From NCBI GenBank assembly GCA_012295275.1, contig CM022675.1:15151963-15215962 (forward strand): DNA of 64,000 nucleotides, given 5' to 3'. Source of the DNA: Chrysomallon squamiferum. Lineage: Eukaryota; Mollusca; Gastropoda; Neomphalida; Peltospiridae. Of this stretch, positions 44,782 to 57,807 are shown piece by piece; the stretch's first letter is position 1, and every line of letters starts with the position of its first letter. The translations under genes and the position numbers were made by a program. The notes under the pieces were generated by a model. That model saw nothing but the letters and a program-made list of their open reading frames with translations. It made no database searches and was not told the DNA's origin.

Positions 44782-47700
44782 TTTTATGGGTGTCTAAATA
44801 AATTGTTTATCCATACATTTATTATCTTCATTATTCTTTTCTTTTTTTTGGCGACGTTTTACAGATCATAGCAAAGGGTAATAATAAAATGATACTGTTA
44901 GCAAATACCAGATAGCCATAGATTTTTCTTCTTCACAATTACAGTCGTGAACGTGAAAGACTGATAGTTGTATATTTTTTAAAAGCTGTATCCTTTGTAT
45001 CTAAACTGGTTGCATCCATATATTTTTAAAATGTAGTCTTTTACAGTTACACTTCATTATTAATTAAGATTGGACGTAAATAAAATATATATATATATAT
45101 AAAATAAAGTAAAATAAAATAAAACAAAACATAATCTGGAGCTGTAGAATATATATTTAGAATATTCTACATAACGCCATAAAATAAATGCAACATAAAT
45201 ATATATAAATATATAAAATTTGAACCTCAATGTTCAAAATTAAAAACCCAGTCAAAACAAAAACAAAATACATTGACCAGTGACAGGACCAGTAGAGTGT
45301 TGTTATTTCGAAGAAACATCTATTGATATACAAAATAATATCAAAGTCAGGTGACCAGACAGATGTTTCCCCTGTATTTCAGCTATAGATATAATTGTAG
45401 TATTCTTACTGTATAGATAAGCATCGACATGCTACAGTGATATTACTTTCTCGCTGTATCTGTTTTGACGTGTGCCGATACATTTAAGATAATGAAATGT
45501 TAAATATCTTTTAAAGGTCGTTGATTGCTGTCTGTGATTTGACCAGATAAAATGGGATATCCAAGTTTTGGGAATGATTGCCTCTTGACATCGCAACAGT
45601 CCTTTGATATTTATTCATGTTCCACTTTATCAAATGATAAAAAGAACAAAAACACGTGACAGTTCATTGGAGATTTGCAAATACTTTGCAAACATGAATA
45701 AATATTTGGTATCAGAAAGTCTTATTTAGGCAAAGAGAAACTGTGTTGTATATACTCTTCGTATACCCATTGAATGTTTGCCCATTATATTTATTTTTCT
45801 TTCCATGCGAGTATTTCCTTTCTGTATATCATCCGATATATCATCAGTCAATAAATGCATTAACATCTGTATTAACTTATTAATATTTGTTCTGACTTAT
45901 ATAGTATATATTCTAGGTTGAGAAATACCCATTATTAATTATCTGAAAGAGAAACATAAAACTATACAGTTTAATGAATAACTTGACATCTTTGTTGAAT
46001 TCTCTTTTGCTGCAGAGCTAACGACTCTTCATGTTACGGACGTCGCTTATTTCTGAGTTAATTAACAGAATATTTAATAAGACAATATTTACCTTTCTAT
46101 ATGAGATTGTGTTTGTGAAATACCTCCTGACTCAATGCATATGTCATCAAATGGTAACAGACATGATGAATACCTGTGAAAAGATAATGTGATAGGTTTC
46201 AAAATATTAAAATTAGATTCAAAATATTAAAAAGTGATAACAATAATAAAAAGAAATGTTAGATTAATTTTATATGTCAATAAATAATATTCTGCGAAAA
46301 CAAATGGAATTTCAAGAGGCTGATTTAAAAAACGACCACATTATTTCATGCGTATATTTTCCGCTTTCTAGTAAAAGTGAATCGTTTGCACATCGCACAC
46401 AAATCAATGTTTCCACTTAGTTATTCTCCGCTTGGTGTACCATGAAATTTCAACTGTCTATTAATGTTACCTTTGTTTTTGTGTTTTTTCTGATTATAAC
46501 TCTTTTGCACTTTGTGCCTCTGAAATACTGTACATGTTTGCTGCTTCAGCTACGTCCGTGCCATTTTCGTTTGCGTCATTACTTACCAGACCGACTAATC
46601 AGACACTTTGTACCCGATCTTGTGTTGAAGCGTAGAAATCGTTTTAATATGAAACACTTTTAGCCTTTTACTTTATCAAAATATATTTAGAAAGGCCAAT
46701 TTGTGTGGCGACAGTTTCGAAACGTTTTCCTCTTATTTTTAGAAAACGCTGATTGGAGAGTGGACAAGAGGAACATTAAGCAATTTTGTGTGTTTACTTT
46801 AAACGCTATAACATGCTAAATCAATTATATCATTTAACGTGACACTTAGTCCTTCAGACATTTAGCATTTTAAAATGTCATATCTTGTAATAAATAAAAT
46901 TATTTTTCATTTCATCTGCAACTCCCCCGCTGTTAACAATAAACGGAACTTTAATAAAGAAACGAGTTCCCTGTTACATGCTTGTCAGTTACACTGTTTT
47001 ACAGCATTCACCAACAGTTACTCGCTAATTGCAATAAACCCTTGCTTGTTTCTACGTAATTGTGGCCCTGAGTTCCAACTTGAATCCATTATCTATATTT
47101 GTATTGAGCAATTAAAGCTGAAGAAATCTTTATTTTCAGTTGGTGTCTAAATTTACCAATCATGATAAGAAAAGATCAAAGTTGAGGAAATTTTCGCAAC
47201 GCCTTAATCCGGCATGCTCATTAAAAAGAAGCCTAAAAATAGTTACAATTATTTCTCCTTTTTAAGATGATGAAAACGAAAAATCAGTCTTTAGCTATCG
47301 AGTCTTTGTTTTTGTTGGTCACCAGGAACCCAAAGTCACTGAAACATGCAGAACATTGTAAAGGTTAGTCTTCTTAGAATATATAATATTCTTTCTCTGT
47401 TATTTAAGAATAATTTTAAATTCTAGAATTCTGTATATTATGATAACTCTTCTGTTAAAAATAAATTAATTTTATTAGTGACAAACATTCCAGGCAGACT
47501 CAAAATTAATTGTAAATTCTGCATTTAGAAAGGAGAACTAAAATATGTAAAATATTTCTAGTTAGCAAGGAAACGAATTTATTTGATAATGTAATAGACT
47601 TTTCTGTGCTCGGGTTATTACTGTTTTTCTGGTGTGACATTTCTCTTTTTTACTTATTATGAATTGGCTTCTAATTTATAACCCAGAAGACAACAATGCA

Positions 47701-49380
47701 GAAACGAAATAAAATAAAATAAATGTGATTGTGCTGCTAAATGCTGTTAAAACTTGACAGGCTGATAATATCTAGTACTTGTATCACACATTAGTTTATT
47801 TTCAGTTTATTTTTTTAAATATCATTAAACAGTTTTATAATTTAAAAAAATGAATTTTAATAATTTGAGAGTGACTTAATGTTCGTTAAATTACTAATAT
47901 TTTTTTTATCTGTACTCGCTACAACATCCAAATGTCAGTATCATTTTAGAATATTTTAGAGTAAATATTTACAGTAAGTATGTGTGTTGTGTGAGTGTGT
48001 GTGCATGCCAGTGTAAGTGCGTGTGTACGTGCGAAGACAAGTTACTTGATAAATAATAATGTGTCAGGCGTGACCTGTCACACAGTACCACACAGATATA
48101 TTCTAGCTGATGTTTCTTGCAGGTAACACAGTAGCTGTCATTATTTTACTCAGCTTTTATTTTATATTTTCCCACGCACTGATTAATTTGAAAACTGACG
48201 TGTTAGTAGCAAATTCTAATAACGGCAGCTAGGACAAAACAATACTTTTTACTTACGTCAACGCAGCATGGACGTCACTGTCAGTGTAAATTAATTACTA
48301 ATTGGTAACCGGAGATTATTTTACTTATCTGTGATTAACAAATATAATAATAATCATCCTCATTATCATCATCATCATAATAATAATAAACAAATAAATA
48401 AATAACAGTAGAAAAATTATATAATTGTTTTAAACATTAATTTTTTTATTCTGCGAGAAAAAAGAAAAAAAACATTTTTTTAATTGTCTGAAAAACAGTT
48501 GGAAGAAATATGGATAGTAAATTTATCATTAACTAGTGAACCCGTAACAAATGTTTGAGTCAGTGAAGTATAATATTGACCAAACATCAGACAGACTGGA
48601 CAGCCCTTTGTCAGGCTACAACATTACCCCCGCTGTGTCACACAGCTTGTTATGTTTAATTAATCAACATGACTCTCTTCATGTTGCCGTAGCACGCTTT
48701 CTGACTTCTGTGATAGAAATTTCTAGAGTTTTATTGTCTTTATGTCAGTTCACCAGAACAGCCAGAAGAGAGAGAGAAACATAGTTAATAAATTAGACGA
48801 TGTTCCAACAAAGAGTGGAAGCTTCAATCCACTGTTAGTTGCTAATTACAGGGTTTTTATTTTCTAGTCAGTAATATTAGATTTTTAAAGATAATTGCTA
48901 AATTAGAAAAGCATACGTCTGAAAGCACTGGATTTTCTTTTACTCCTTTGTGAAGTTGCTTTATATTTTAGTCACAGATTTTGTATCAAATACAATCAAG
49001 GTGTACCAGTTGTTACTGTAATTAAATAAACAAAACCAGAGAAAGTTACTTTAATTGTTTCCCTTCTTTCTCTCTCTTTCTTGCTTTCTTTCTCTCTTAG
49101 TTTATTTTTCATTTCCGTTTATTTGTTTTTCTCTCTCTCTTATTTTTATTTTGTGTTACTCCATCCCTCTCTAATCCGCTCTACATCAGAAAAACAAAAC
49201 TGTTACTTTATTCAGTTTGTACACATCACTCCAATCACACAGAAACGTATCGATATTGTTACTGTAATTTACTAAAATGTTTACGAATATGGCAGCTCAT
49301 TGTGTGATGGTTATTATTTTCTGTTTTTAATTTGTCTGTTCAGAGTATTTATCAATTCACTGAAATTCCTTTTTAATTCC
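42530..49380. other. Intergenic sequence without a recognised gene
   Basis: AT-rich with simple repeats: (AAT)n at 43,319-43,358, T-runs at 43,443-43,481, (TAG)n at 43,540-43,610. A perfect 26-bp tandem duplication (starts ATTACTCTGTG) lies at about 42,795-42,848. A 15-bp inverted repeat (ATATTTATTCATGTT and its complement) is at about 45,608 and 45,691. Short open frames, such as one of 73 codons with a hydrophobic start at 46,442-46,663, have no family resemblance I can see. Confidence 0.55.
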
Positions 49381-49401
49381 CTCTAGACGAAGCAAGGTAA
49401 A

Positions 49402-49518
49402 ATGTTTCAGTGCCGAGGATTATCGAATAAAAGATGTACCGGAAATGCTTTCTGCAGTTATGAAAAAAACTTTGGATGCGCTGTGAAAGTTAAAGGAAGA
49501 CAATTTACTGTTTTGTAG
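49402..49518 (+). CDS. Small cysteine-rich reading frame, possible terminal exon
   Basis: A 38-codon frame starts MFQCRGLSNKRCTGNAFCSY and ends GRQFTVL before TAG. Four Cys are spaced C-x7-C-x5-C-x7-C. It follows a good 3' splice acceptor (pyrimidine-rich, CTCTAG at 49,381-49,386), so it could be the last exon of an unseen plus-strand gene rather than a complete protein. The frame is also open from the acceptor to the ATG. I do not recognise the family and cannot find a matching upstream signal-peptide exon with confidence. Confidence 0.3.
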   Translation: MFQCRGLSNKRCTGNAFCSYEKNFGCAVKVKGRQFTVL

Positions 49519-49519
49519 A

Positions 49520-51499
49520 GAACAAAACATTTCGCCATTGTTTCGCATTCATCCTGTGTTGGACAGTTTTTAAATTATGGAAGTCATTTGTTTAGCCAGT
49601 CGAGACTGTGTGTTTGGAAAGCCATTAGAAAATTAAACTGTCCTGACCATGTCAGCTAGAAGTCTTCTTGAAAACTGTTGCTCTTTATACATAAACTGAA
49701 CCACTATTTTACATTTACAGAGCAATTCAGAATTTACTTAGCATAATAATGATAATCTCTCTATTTGTTTTTAAAATATTTATGTTGTTTTTTAAAGAAA
49801 GAAATGCTTTCTTCTGCAACACGATTTTTCTTTTAATCATACCTTTAGTTTCACATTTCTTACATATTTATTAGTTATCTCACTTTTTCTTTCATCGAAG
49901 TTTATTTGCCTCATTTCAAATAAACGAAAAATGTAATAAATTTCGAATCACTTTTACGAAACCCTTTATGAAATGTGTATATAATAAGATCCGAAGATAC
50001 ACCTCGAATGTTGTAAACATTAAGAAAACTACATGAATCCTTTTATTCATAGTATCCATCAATATATTTGTATTGCATACGAGTGTATGACTGTTAGTGT
50101 GGTTCTTTAGTTACCTGGTTGTTAGATATATATTACTTGTTACTTTTACTTCAGATGCTGAAAAGTTTTCCCTATCAGGTTATAATTCTCAGATACTCTG
50201 TCCAGTCAGCAATGGAATAACTGCTCTCGTTAGTCGTTAATCATATCATTATCCACACCCACGACAAGTCATCCCTTAGATTATGAAAAAGACCCAACAT
50301 ACGACAGACAGTATTTACGATGTTCGAAATTAGAAACCAATAAAAGTTTAAATATGTAAAATATTTCCTTCTGCGGAAAATCGATAATAACACAAAAATA
50401 ATATACAAAAAAAAAAAAAAGCTCGTTGAATATAACCGTAAATTACTTGTTTCAAATTGAGAACATGTTAAACATTTTCTGTGTTTAGTAAAAAGAATAT
50501 TAAATATGTTTGTGTTAGATCTAGATCTTCGTGACTGACTTTAGAAAATACTTTCCTGTTTTATAAAATCAACAGAATGTGCGAGAATGTGTTAAAAAAA
50601 TAGGAATACCAGAATGAATAGAAACTAGTTAAATGAACCATTGAATGATTAATGCAGTCTGTATTTCACTACAGTATATGCGTATCATAGACATTATTTT
50701 ATAATATTTATAGTTTTTCTACACACCTTCAGCCAAACACACACAGACACACAGAAAAAAAACAATTCACACACACACACAAATATATATATATATATAT
50801 TCATTTTATTGAAATGTGCATGCACTCGCTCCACAGACCAGGTAAAAGTCCTGTAATAGACAGGTAGCTGTTTTACAAAGCTAAAACGTATAATGTGTTG
50901 TATTGTGGGCAACATAGATGCGGTCGTACTATTGAGGTGGCTAGAGCAGGCGGTCGCGGACTGTATTTTATTACCTGGAACTGATTGTATTTTTTCTTTT
51001 TATATATATACATACCATTATCTTATTCATCTCGGGAAAATTAATTATTTAGTAACAACAACAACAACCACATCAATAATAATGAAAAAGAAACTGAACT
51101 GTGAAAATAACAAATAAATAAAAACATTTAATAAAATATTCAAAATATTCAAAAAATCGTCTGTTAAAACATACACAGCCTGTCTGTAAATAAACCACGT
51201 TGTGTGTGGAGTGTGCAGAGTGCTGCAGGTTCAGAAACGCCTAACATATGCTTTTTTCTTTTTTTCTTAATTCCCAAACAGTAGCGAATAAGAATTGTTA
51301 ATTCAGCAGTTTTGACTAAAATACAGCGAGGTAAAAATATACTGAACTGTTGAGAAAGTCAGAAATGTAAATCTGAAGAAGAAAGTAAAAATATACACAT
51401 CTTCATTTATTTCATGTAGTGTATACGAAATTTATTTTTATTTCTTTCCTTTTTTTTCATTCTCGTTCTTCTTCTATAATTAACAACAATAAAAGCTTC

Positions 51500-51532
<33 letters not shown>

Positions 51533-51790
51533 TTGTTCAGTATTCCTAGGGTTTTGATAATAATCATATCCACTGGAGACACAAACTCTTTCTCACAAAA
51601 TATATATATGATGCAAACAGCGTCTTTTGACTTTAAAACGTTTCTTCTTCTAATCATACATAATATTGACGTCATAAAATATGATTAGACATTGTCACCA
51701 TTAATAGCATTAATGTAATTTCGGAGGCAAACAAATGATACACAGAACGCAAGTATCCACTGGAGATCACTAATGGGAACGCATAAGGGG
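49520..51790. other. Intergenic sequence upstream of the luqin promoter
   Basis: No supportable gene. It contains short A-runs, a (TA)n tract at 50,784-50,801 and (AAT)n at 51,501-51,532. Confidence 0.55.
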
Positions 51791-51791
51791 T

Positions 51792-51954
51792 CACGTGGGA
51801 CGAACGACGAGAGATTTTCACCTCACCAATCAAAAGATCTCGTCTCATTATTACTTGTATGATTGGCGAGAGTTTTTACATCCCACGAGAACGATTTGCG
51901 GCCTGTCGCGCTGTCCACTTTAATTTAATCGAGCCAAGTTACAGCTTTATAAAA
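51792..51954 (+). promoter_or_regulatory. Putative luqin core promoter with TATA box
   Basis: TATAAAA lies at 51,948-51,954. Upstream are a CACGTG E-box (51,792-51,797), CCAAT (51,826-51,830) and an inverted ATTGG near 51,864. The region is clearly less AT-rich than its flanks. It precedes a short stretch ending in a good splice donor, as expected for a non-coding first exon. The link to the luqin coding exons 5.6 kb away is inferred. Confidence 0.5.
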
Positions 51955-51977
51955 GACTGTCTGAGAAGCGAGTCTCC

Positions 51978-52048
51978 GGGTCCAAGACTTGACAGGGCGC
52001 TTCAAGTTTTAGTTTGTTAATTCCTGATCAATTACCACAAAGTGAACA
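51978..52048 (+). other. luqin: Putative non-coding exon 1 of luqin (5' UTR)
   Basis: From about 24 bases after the TATA box to a donor ACA/GTAAGT at 52,048/52,049. The start is approximate. No long open frame is present. It would splice to the acceptor at 57,661-57,662. Confidence 0.45.
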
Positions 52049-54185
52049 GTAAGTACGTATTTAATTTTAACCTCATTTTACTTATGAAGAACAATACTGT
52101 TTCTCTTTTCTATGAATAGTGTGCACCCAAAATTAAACAAAAGGTAATTAACTTAAGCTATACAAATAACACATTTTATCTTCTTTTTACATTTATTTTT
52201 TAAATATTTTTGTGCCAAAGATAGCAAGAATAAGAGTGACAGGTATTATTTACTATAATGTGAAATTATCGTCAGTTATTTTATTATTTCTACTTTCTTT
52301 AAGCCTGTATTCAGACATTGTATTTTTCAAATTACAAGAACTGAAAATATAAATTAGTTTCGCGCTTGAACAATAAGATATATTTATAGTTTAAATTATT
52401 ATTTGCATTAGATATGAAAAGTGTACACGCGGGGTAATGGGGAGCACGTGTAGTGTGGCGTCAGGGGAGTTGAAACGTGTCGTGTTGAAATTACATCTTT
52501 GAAAATTAATTACTTTCATCAAAGTAAATATAGGAAAGCTTAAAAAGTCTGATATTTGTTTTGGTTTTTGAATTACCTTTAATTCTTTATGTTTCTAACT
52601 TTTCATGATCAGTAAAATTAAGATTGTTTTGTACAAACAAAATATTTTAATTAATAATATTATAATTCTAAATATGTAAATTTATATTAACGTTAATAAG
52701 AAAGAAAATTTGCATATTTGCAAAACTAATAATAAAAAGATCGATAAATAAAATTAATTAATTAATATTAGCGACAAATTTAAATAAACTATGTTAAAAT
52801 GATACAAGGTACAATTGTCATGGAGATTTGAAGTCGAGCTCGTATTTTCCTATATTTTGCGTGTAGCGATAATTCCAAACATTACTTCAAAAACATCCGA
52901 CCTTGAATATTTTTAAATTATACTATTCAGTTATTCCTGATAAAAAACAAAACCTACTGAATTCTCTTCAGCCTTTCTTTAAGCGATTTTATTAAATAAA
53001 AAATCTACACTAACAGTTTTAACTTACTGACTTAATTTTGTGAATATTTTATTTTGCTTCGTAAGGTATCACTTAATTATTAAACACGATTTGTTTCTTT
53101 TTAAACATCTGAAAGCTGTCATGGTACATAAATAAAACTAGTCTACACAGAGTTACTTCACTAAATTTTCGACTTAGAAAACTACTCGGCTAAAGAAACT
53201 CAACAAATTTACGAACAACAATAAATTTTTAGTTTCCCAACCCCATCCTTCATTTCATCCATACTTTCTTTCGTGAACTAAAAAATAAGTTTTAAACGTG
53301 GGTTTTTTTTTTTTCCCTTTATTCCTAATTATAATACATTAGACAGTCGCACTCATTCTTGTATTACTGTGACCATATCTATTATAATAAGATAATGCAT
53401 ATTTCATCTGAACTCATTAAAAGGTAAATAACCAGCCGAAAAAGAATTAATTACATTTTTAATAATAATGTAAATAACAAATGATCGCTAACAAGGCAAA
53501 AGGATATGTGTATGTGACATGTTTGTGGGTGAACTTTGACTACATTCTTCATGTCTGACAACGCCAGCTTCTCTTACATTGCACTGTCTTACAGGTGCCA
53601 CGCTAATGAGAATAACACATAAATATTAATATTATTAATATTTCTACATATGGTGAAACTCTATTTGACAAAAAACCTTGTAACTAGACATATATTTTTC
53701 GATGTATTCTCTTTGCTGTTGGTTTTATGTAACAGCTATACAGAGACATAACCAGACTAATTTAGCATCTGCTTGGAGGAAACACAAACTTAACTTTCAA
53801 AATAAAACAAGCCGTTATTTAAGAATATGATTAATCGATAGAAACATTATATATCCGCATAACAAACTCAGTTTCAGAAAATATTTCTCCAGAGATCTGC
53901 TGAATCGAGCTTAAAACTTGAGAAAATCAGTTTGACTTTGCTAAATCTCTTCAAAAGTTATATATCTAAAGTCGGTTTCACGAAGTGTGAATGTTAGAAA
54001 CTTGCGTGTGTGTACCAGTGATCACAAACAGGCTGATTAAACATTACCGTCTCAACTTTTTCTGCAGCTTTCAGTGGTCGATCGTGTGTTTTTTTTTTTT
54101 TTTTAAAACACAAATTTTTAGCTTATTTCAGAAATTTGTTAATTGATGAATGTTGACATCATTGTAATATATGGTCAGTATTTTC

Positions 54186-54217
<32 letters not shown>

Positions 54218-54256
54218 GTTTTGTATTTTTATATTTTTATTTATTATTTATTTTGT

Positions 54257-54258
54257 AT

Positions 54259-54325
<67 letters not shown>

Positions 54326-54340
54326 TTCATTCATTCATTT
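54257..54340. repeat. (TTTA)n microsatellite
   Basis: Nearly pure tetranucleotide tract with a few TTCA units at the end, in luqin intron 1. Confidence 0.9.
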
Positions 54341-54559
54341 ATTATTATCTTGTTTCTTAGATTTACTGGAAATCGCAATGCTTACAATAATAAGTAATAA
54401 GCGTTCATGGAACTTTTTTATCTCAATTCTTTTAGTGGAAACTGTATCTGGGCTATCAAATTATTGTTACATTTTAATCATTGATTTATTTTAAGAAGTG
54501 TGAAAATGCACCTAACAGATATCTTTATTCAAGATAAGCTGTTGTATTTGACAATTCTT

Positions 54560-54935
54560 CTAAATGTAATAAGTATTTAATAGACAGACTGTATTACTAT
54601 CTAACGATGTCTTTGCCTGATTCATTCACTGTTATTATTATAAAGTTTCGAATTTCTGCTCATGCATTGTTGGTTGAAAAAGGTAGAAATCATAATACTG
54701 AAACATCAAAACGAAAACTTCAAATGTGTAATATGAATGTTTTAGAAGATGAATACCATTTTGTTTTAAAATGTCCTTTGTATAGGAATTTGTTATTCTT
54801 ACATATTAAAAAGTATTACTAGTACAAACAATTTGTACTTAAACTTGTGCAACTGTTGTCAGTTGAAAATAGAAAGGAACTGTATAGTATTGGCGAAAAT
54901 GTTTTGAACATTCGCTCTCAGTATATATAATCGTC
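54560..54935 (+). mobile_element. Non-LTR retrotransposon C-terminal relic
   Basis: One frame reads KFRISAHALLVEKGRN, then LQMCNMNVLEDEYHFVLKCP, a stop (TAG, about 54,820), then LVQLLSVENRKELYSIGENV. This is the C-terminal Cys-containing region of mollusc LINE ORF2 proteins, often read as C-x2-C, DEYHF and CP. Only one in-frame stop interrupts about 125 codons, so decay is moderate. The reverse-transcriptase core is absent, as in typical 5'-truncated copies. Confidence 0.65.
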
Positions 54936-55697
54936 AATCCTCCAGTTATTGTTTCTGTTTCTTTATTTCTTTATATATATAAAATGTAACTGATAAACTT
55001 TATATACAGACGAACGGCCTAAAACTAATAAACAGTACAATACCTGCTGTAGTGAGTGAAAGACTGAAGTGCTGGAGAGGCCCGGCCATGTTTTAATACG
55101 GCCTTGAACATCCATTAATTTAACTTTTGCCTTTTATCTCATTTTAAGAAATAAACCATCAGCTGAAAATCTATGCTGGCCATGGTGAGATAATAATAAA
55201 AATATTACCTTTAAAAAATTCATTTATGTGAACTAACATTGAGTAGAGACAATGTTGGGTACGTTCAAAAATATTAAAATCTGAATTATTTTCCGTGTCT
55301 AGGACTTTTCGTTTCGTAACAGCTAAATTGTATTAGCAGTGAATACATTAACACGGTTAACAGTTTTCACGATATTTTTTCATTAAATTGCATTCAAAAC
55401 AATTAGATTTGAAGATCAGCCGTATTTTTAAAATTATTATTTCACTACGATGAGATACTGGTGCAAAACTCGTCTTATATCTGGCTTTTAAATGTAACTG
55501 ATAAACTTTTTATATTCATGTTACAAATACATACTGAAATAAAATAAATGCGCAAAAGTACAGAACTGTACTACATACAAACGTACACGTAAGTGCGCAT
55601 AAATGTATATTTAAATAATGACAATAATAATCAGAACTAAAGATTTCGAGCAATTAATGTGATAAAAATACGTTGAAGTCCGAATATGTTTTCTGTA

Positions 55698-55800
<103 letters not shown>

Positions 55801-56154
55801 TTTATGGGGACGGGCTTGTATAGCGTACATCCATGCGTTCATTTCCCTGCCTGAGTCACGCACTGTTTAGCGGAAACATCGCCAAGTACATCAAGCTATT
55901 GTATGTAACATTTTCTTTAATGGACATTACCACTTTTGTTTTCACAGTGACTGACAGCTTTATTGTCTGACTAGCATTGTCTTTGCTGTTCATTTTAGTA
56001 CCATTGATCACATTTAATTTTAAATTACTCAAGCGATAGAAGTGGGTGTTTGATTTCCTAAAGCCGGAATGATGAAACTGTATTTACTGACCGAAACATG
56101 ATTTACTGATACGCAATGGCTTTTCTTAATTCCTGATAGTAGTAGCAGTTATAA

Positions 56155-56177
56155 CAGAAGTAACAGTAACTGTAGCT

Positions 56178-56219
<42 letters not shown>

Positions 56220-56405
56220 ATATCAATAACAGTAGTAGTAGTAGTAGTAATATCAATAACAGTAGCAGTAGGAATAGTTGTAGTAGTATAATAGTTTTAA
56301 TAATAAAAGTAACAATAAAAGTGGTAGCACTAACAATAGTAATAGTAAATGGCAGTAATTACAGTTGTAGTTGTAGTAATAGTAGTAGTAATAGTAGCAG
56401 TAGTA
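56155..56405. repeat. Imperfect (AGT)n tract
   Basis: Interrupted AGT/AAT trinucleotide repeat in luqin intron 1. Confidence 0.85.
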
Positions 56406-56871
56406 AACGTATTATTATTAGCAAATTTATTTTTAACTTAATTTCGATTAAAAAAAAGATTTTTGAATAATATATTTTAATTCATGTGAAATTAACAATA
56501 AATCTGGCTACTAATTTTGAGAAGAGGAAATAAAAAGTAGCCAATAAAAATTACTAAACAGATTACCAAGCTGTTTAAATAAACTTGGACTGTCTGGTTT
56601 CTGACGCAAAATCTTCGTGAGAATGCATCTTCAAATGTAATAAATATTGGCAAACCCCGCACAGAATGAGCAAACAGATTGGATTAGAATGGATGAGGAA
56701 CTTCAGAAGTTCTTCATGGAACCAATAACTGAACAGTTTAATAAGTCTTTCAACAGATCACTGACACATATCAAAAATGTGTCAACAACGAATACTTGAT
56801 ATTGCTACAGAATGTAAAATGAATGACCAAAATACGTTGTTTTACACAAATGTGATACGAGTACAAATGTA

Positions 56872-57650
56872 TTTGCTAGTATTCCAGTTTTCGTGCTCAG
56901 ATATACTGTTTCACAGAATGTTTTGTTATTTGCTAGTATTCGTGCTCAGATATACTGTTTCAGCGCGTGACAGAATGTTTTGTTATTTGGTAGTATTCGT
57001 GCTCAGATACACTGTTTCACAGAATGTTTTGTTATTTGCTAGTATTCGTGCTCAGATATACTGTTTCAGCGCGTGACAGAATGTTTCGTTATTTGGTAGT
57101 ATTCGTGCTCAGATATACTGTTTCACAGAATGTTTTGTTATTTGGTAGTATTCGTGCTCAGATATACTGTTTCACAGAATGTTTTGTTATTTGCTAGTAT
57201 TCGTGCTCAGATATACTGTTTCAGCGCGTGACAGAATGTTTCGTTATTTGGTAGTATTCGTGCTCAGATATACTGTTTCACAGAATGTTTTGTTATTTGG
57301 TAGTATTCGTGCTCAGATACACTGTTTCACAGAATGTTTTGTTATTTGCTAGTATTCGTGCTCAGATACACTGTTTCACATAATGTTTTGTTATTTGCTA
57401 GTATTCGTGCTCAGATACACTGTTTCACAGAATGTTTTGTTATTTGCTAGTATTCGTGCTCAGATATACTGTTTCAGCGCGTGACAGAATGTTTCGTTAT
57501 TTGCTAGTATTCGTGCTCAGATACACTGTTTCAGCGCGTGACAGAATGTTTCGTTATTTGGTAGTATTCGTGCTCAGATATACTGTTTCACAGAATGTTT
57601 TGTTATTTGCTAGTATTCGTGCTCAGATACACTGTTTCACAGAATGTTTT
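56872..57650 (+). repeat. 49/57-bp minisatellite abutting the luqin exon 2 acceptor
   Basis: About 15 units resembling TATTCGTGCTCAGATATACT then GTTTCACAGAATGTTTTGTT and ATTTGCTAG. Some units carry an 8-base insert (GCGCGTGA) and GGTAG instead of GCTAG. The final unit runs into TTTTGTTTGTTTTCAG, the true acceptor, at the place where other units have TTTTGTTATTTGCTAG. Each unit therefore carries an acceptor-like end. The long open frames across the array are repeat artefacts. Confidence 0.92.
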
Positions 57651-57665
57651 GTTTGTTTTCAGATT

Positions 57666-57807
57666 ATGAGACTGGCCGCCGTAGTGCTCTGTGTTCTCAC
57701 CGTCCTAGTTGTTTCCTTGACGACAGGAGATGCTGCTCCGCAGTGGCGTCCCCAGGGAAGGTTTGGGAAAAGATTCGAACCCGCGATGCCTGTTCTGTTA
57801 AATCAGA
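57666..57807 (+). CDS. luqin: Luqin coding exon 2: signal peptide and mature peptide
   Basis: The acceptor TTTTCAG ends at 57,662 and the ATG is three bases further on. Encodes the signal peptide, the peptide with its GKR processing site, and FEPAMPVLLNQ. The donor is CAGA/GTAAGA, leaving phase 1. Confidence 0.93.

Noticed and set aside
46442-46663. A 73-codon frame with a hydrophobic start as a secreted peptide gene
   Set aside because: No processing sites, family resemblance or splice context I can support; kept only as a mention in the intergenic entry.
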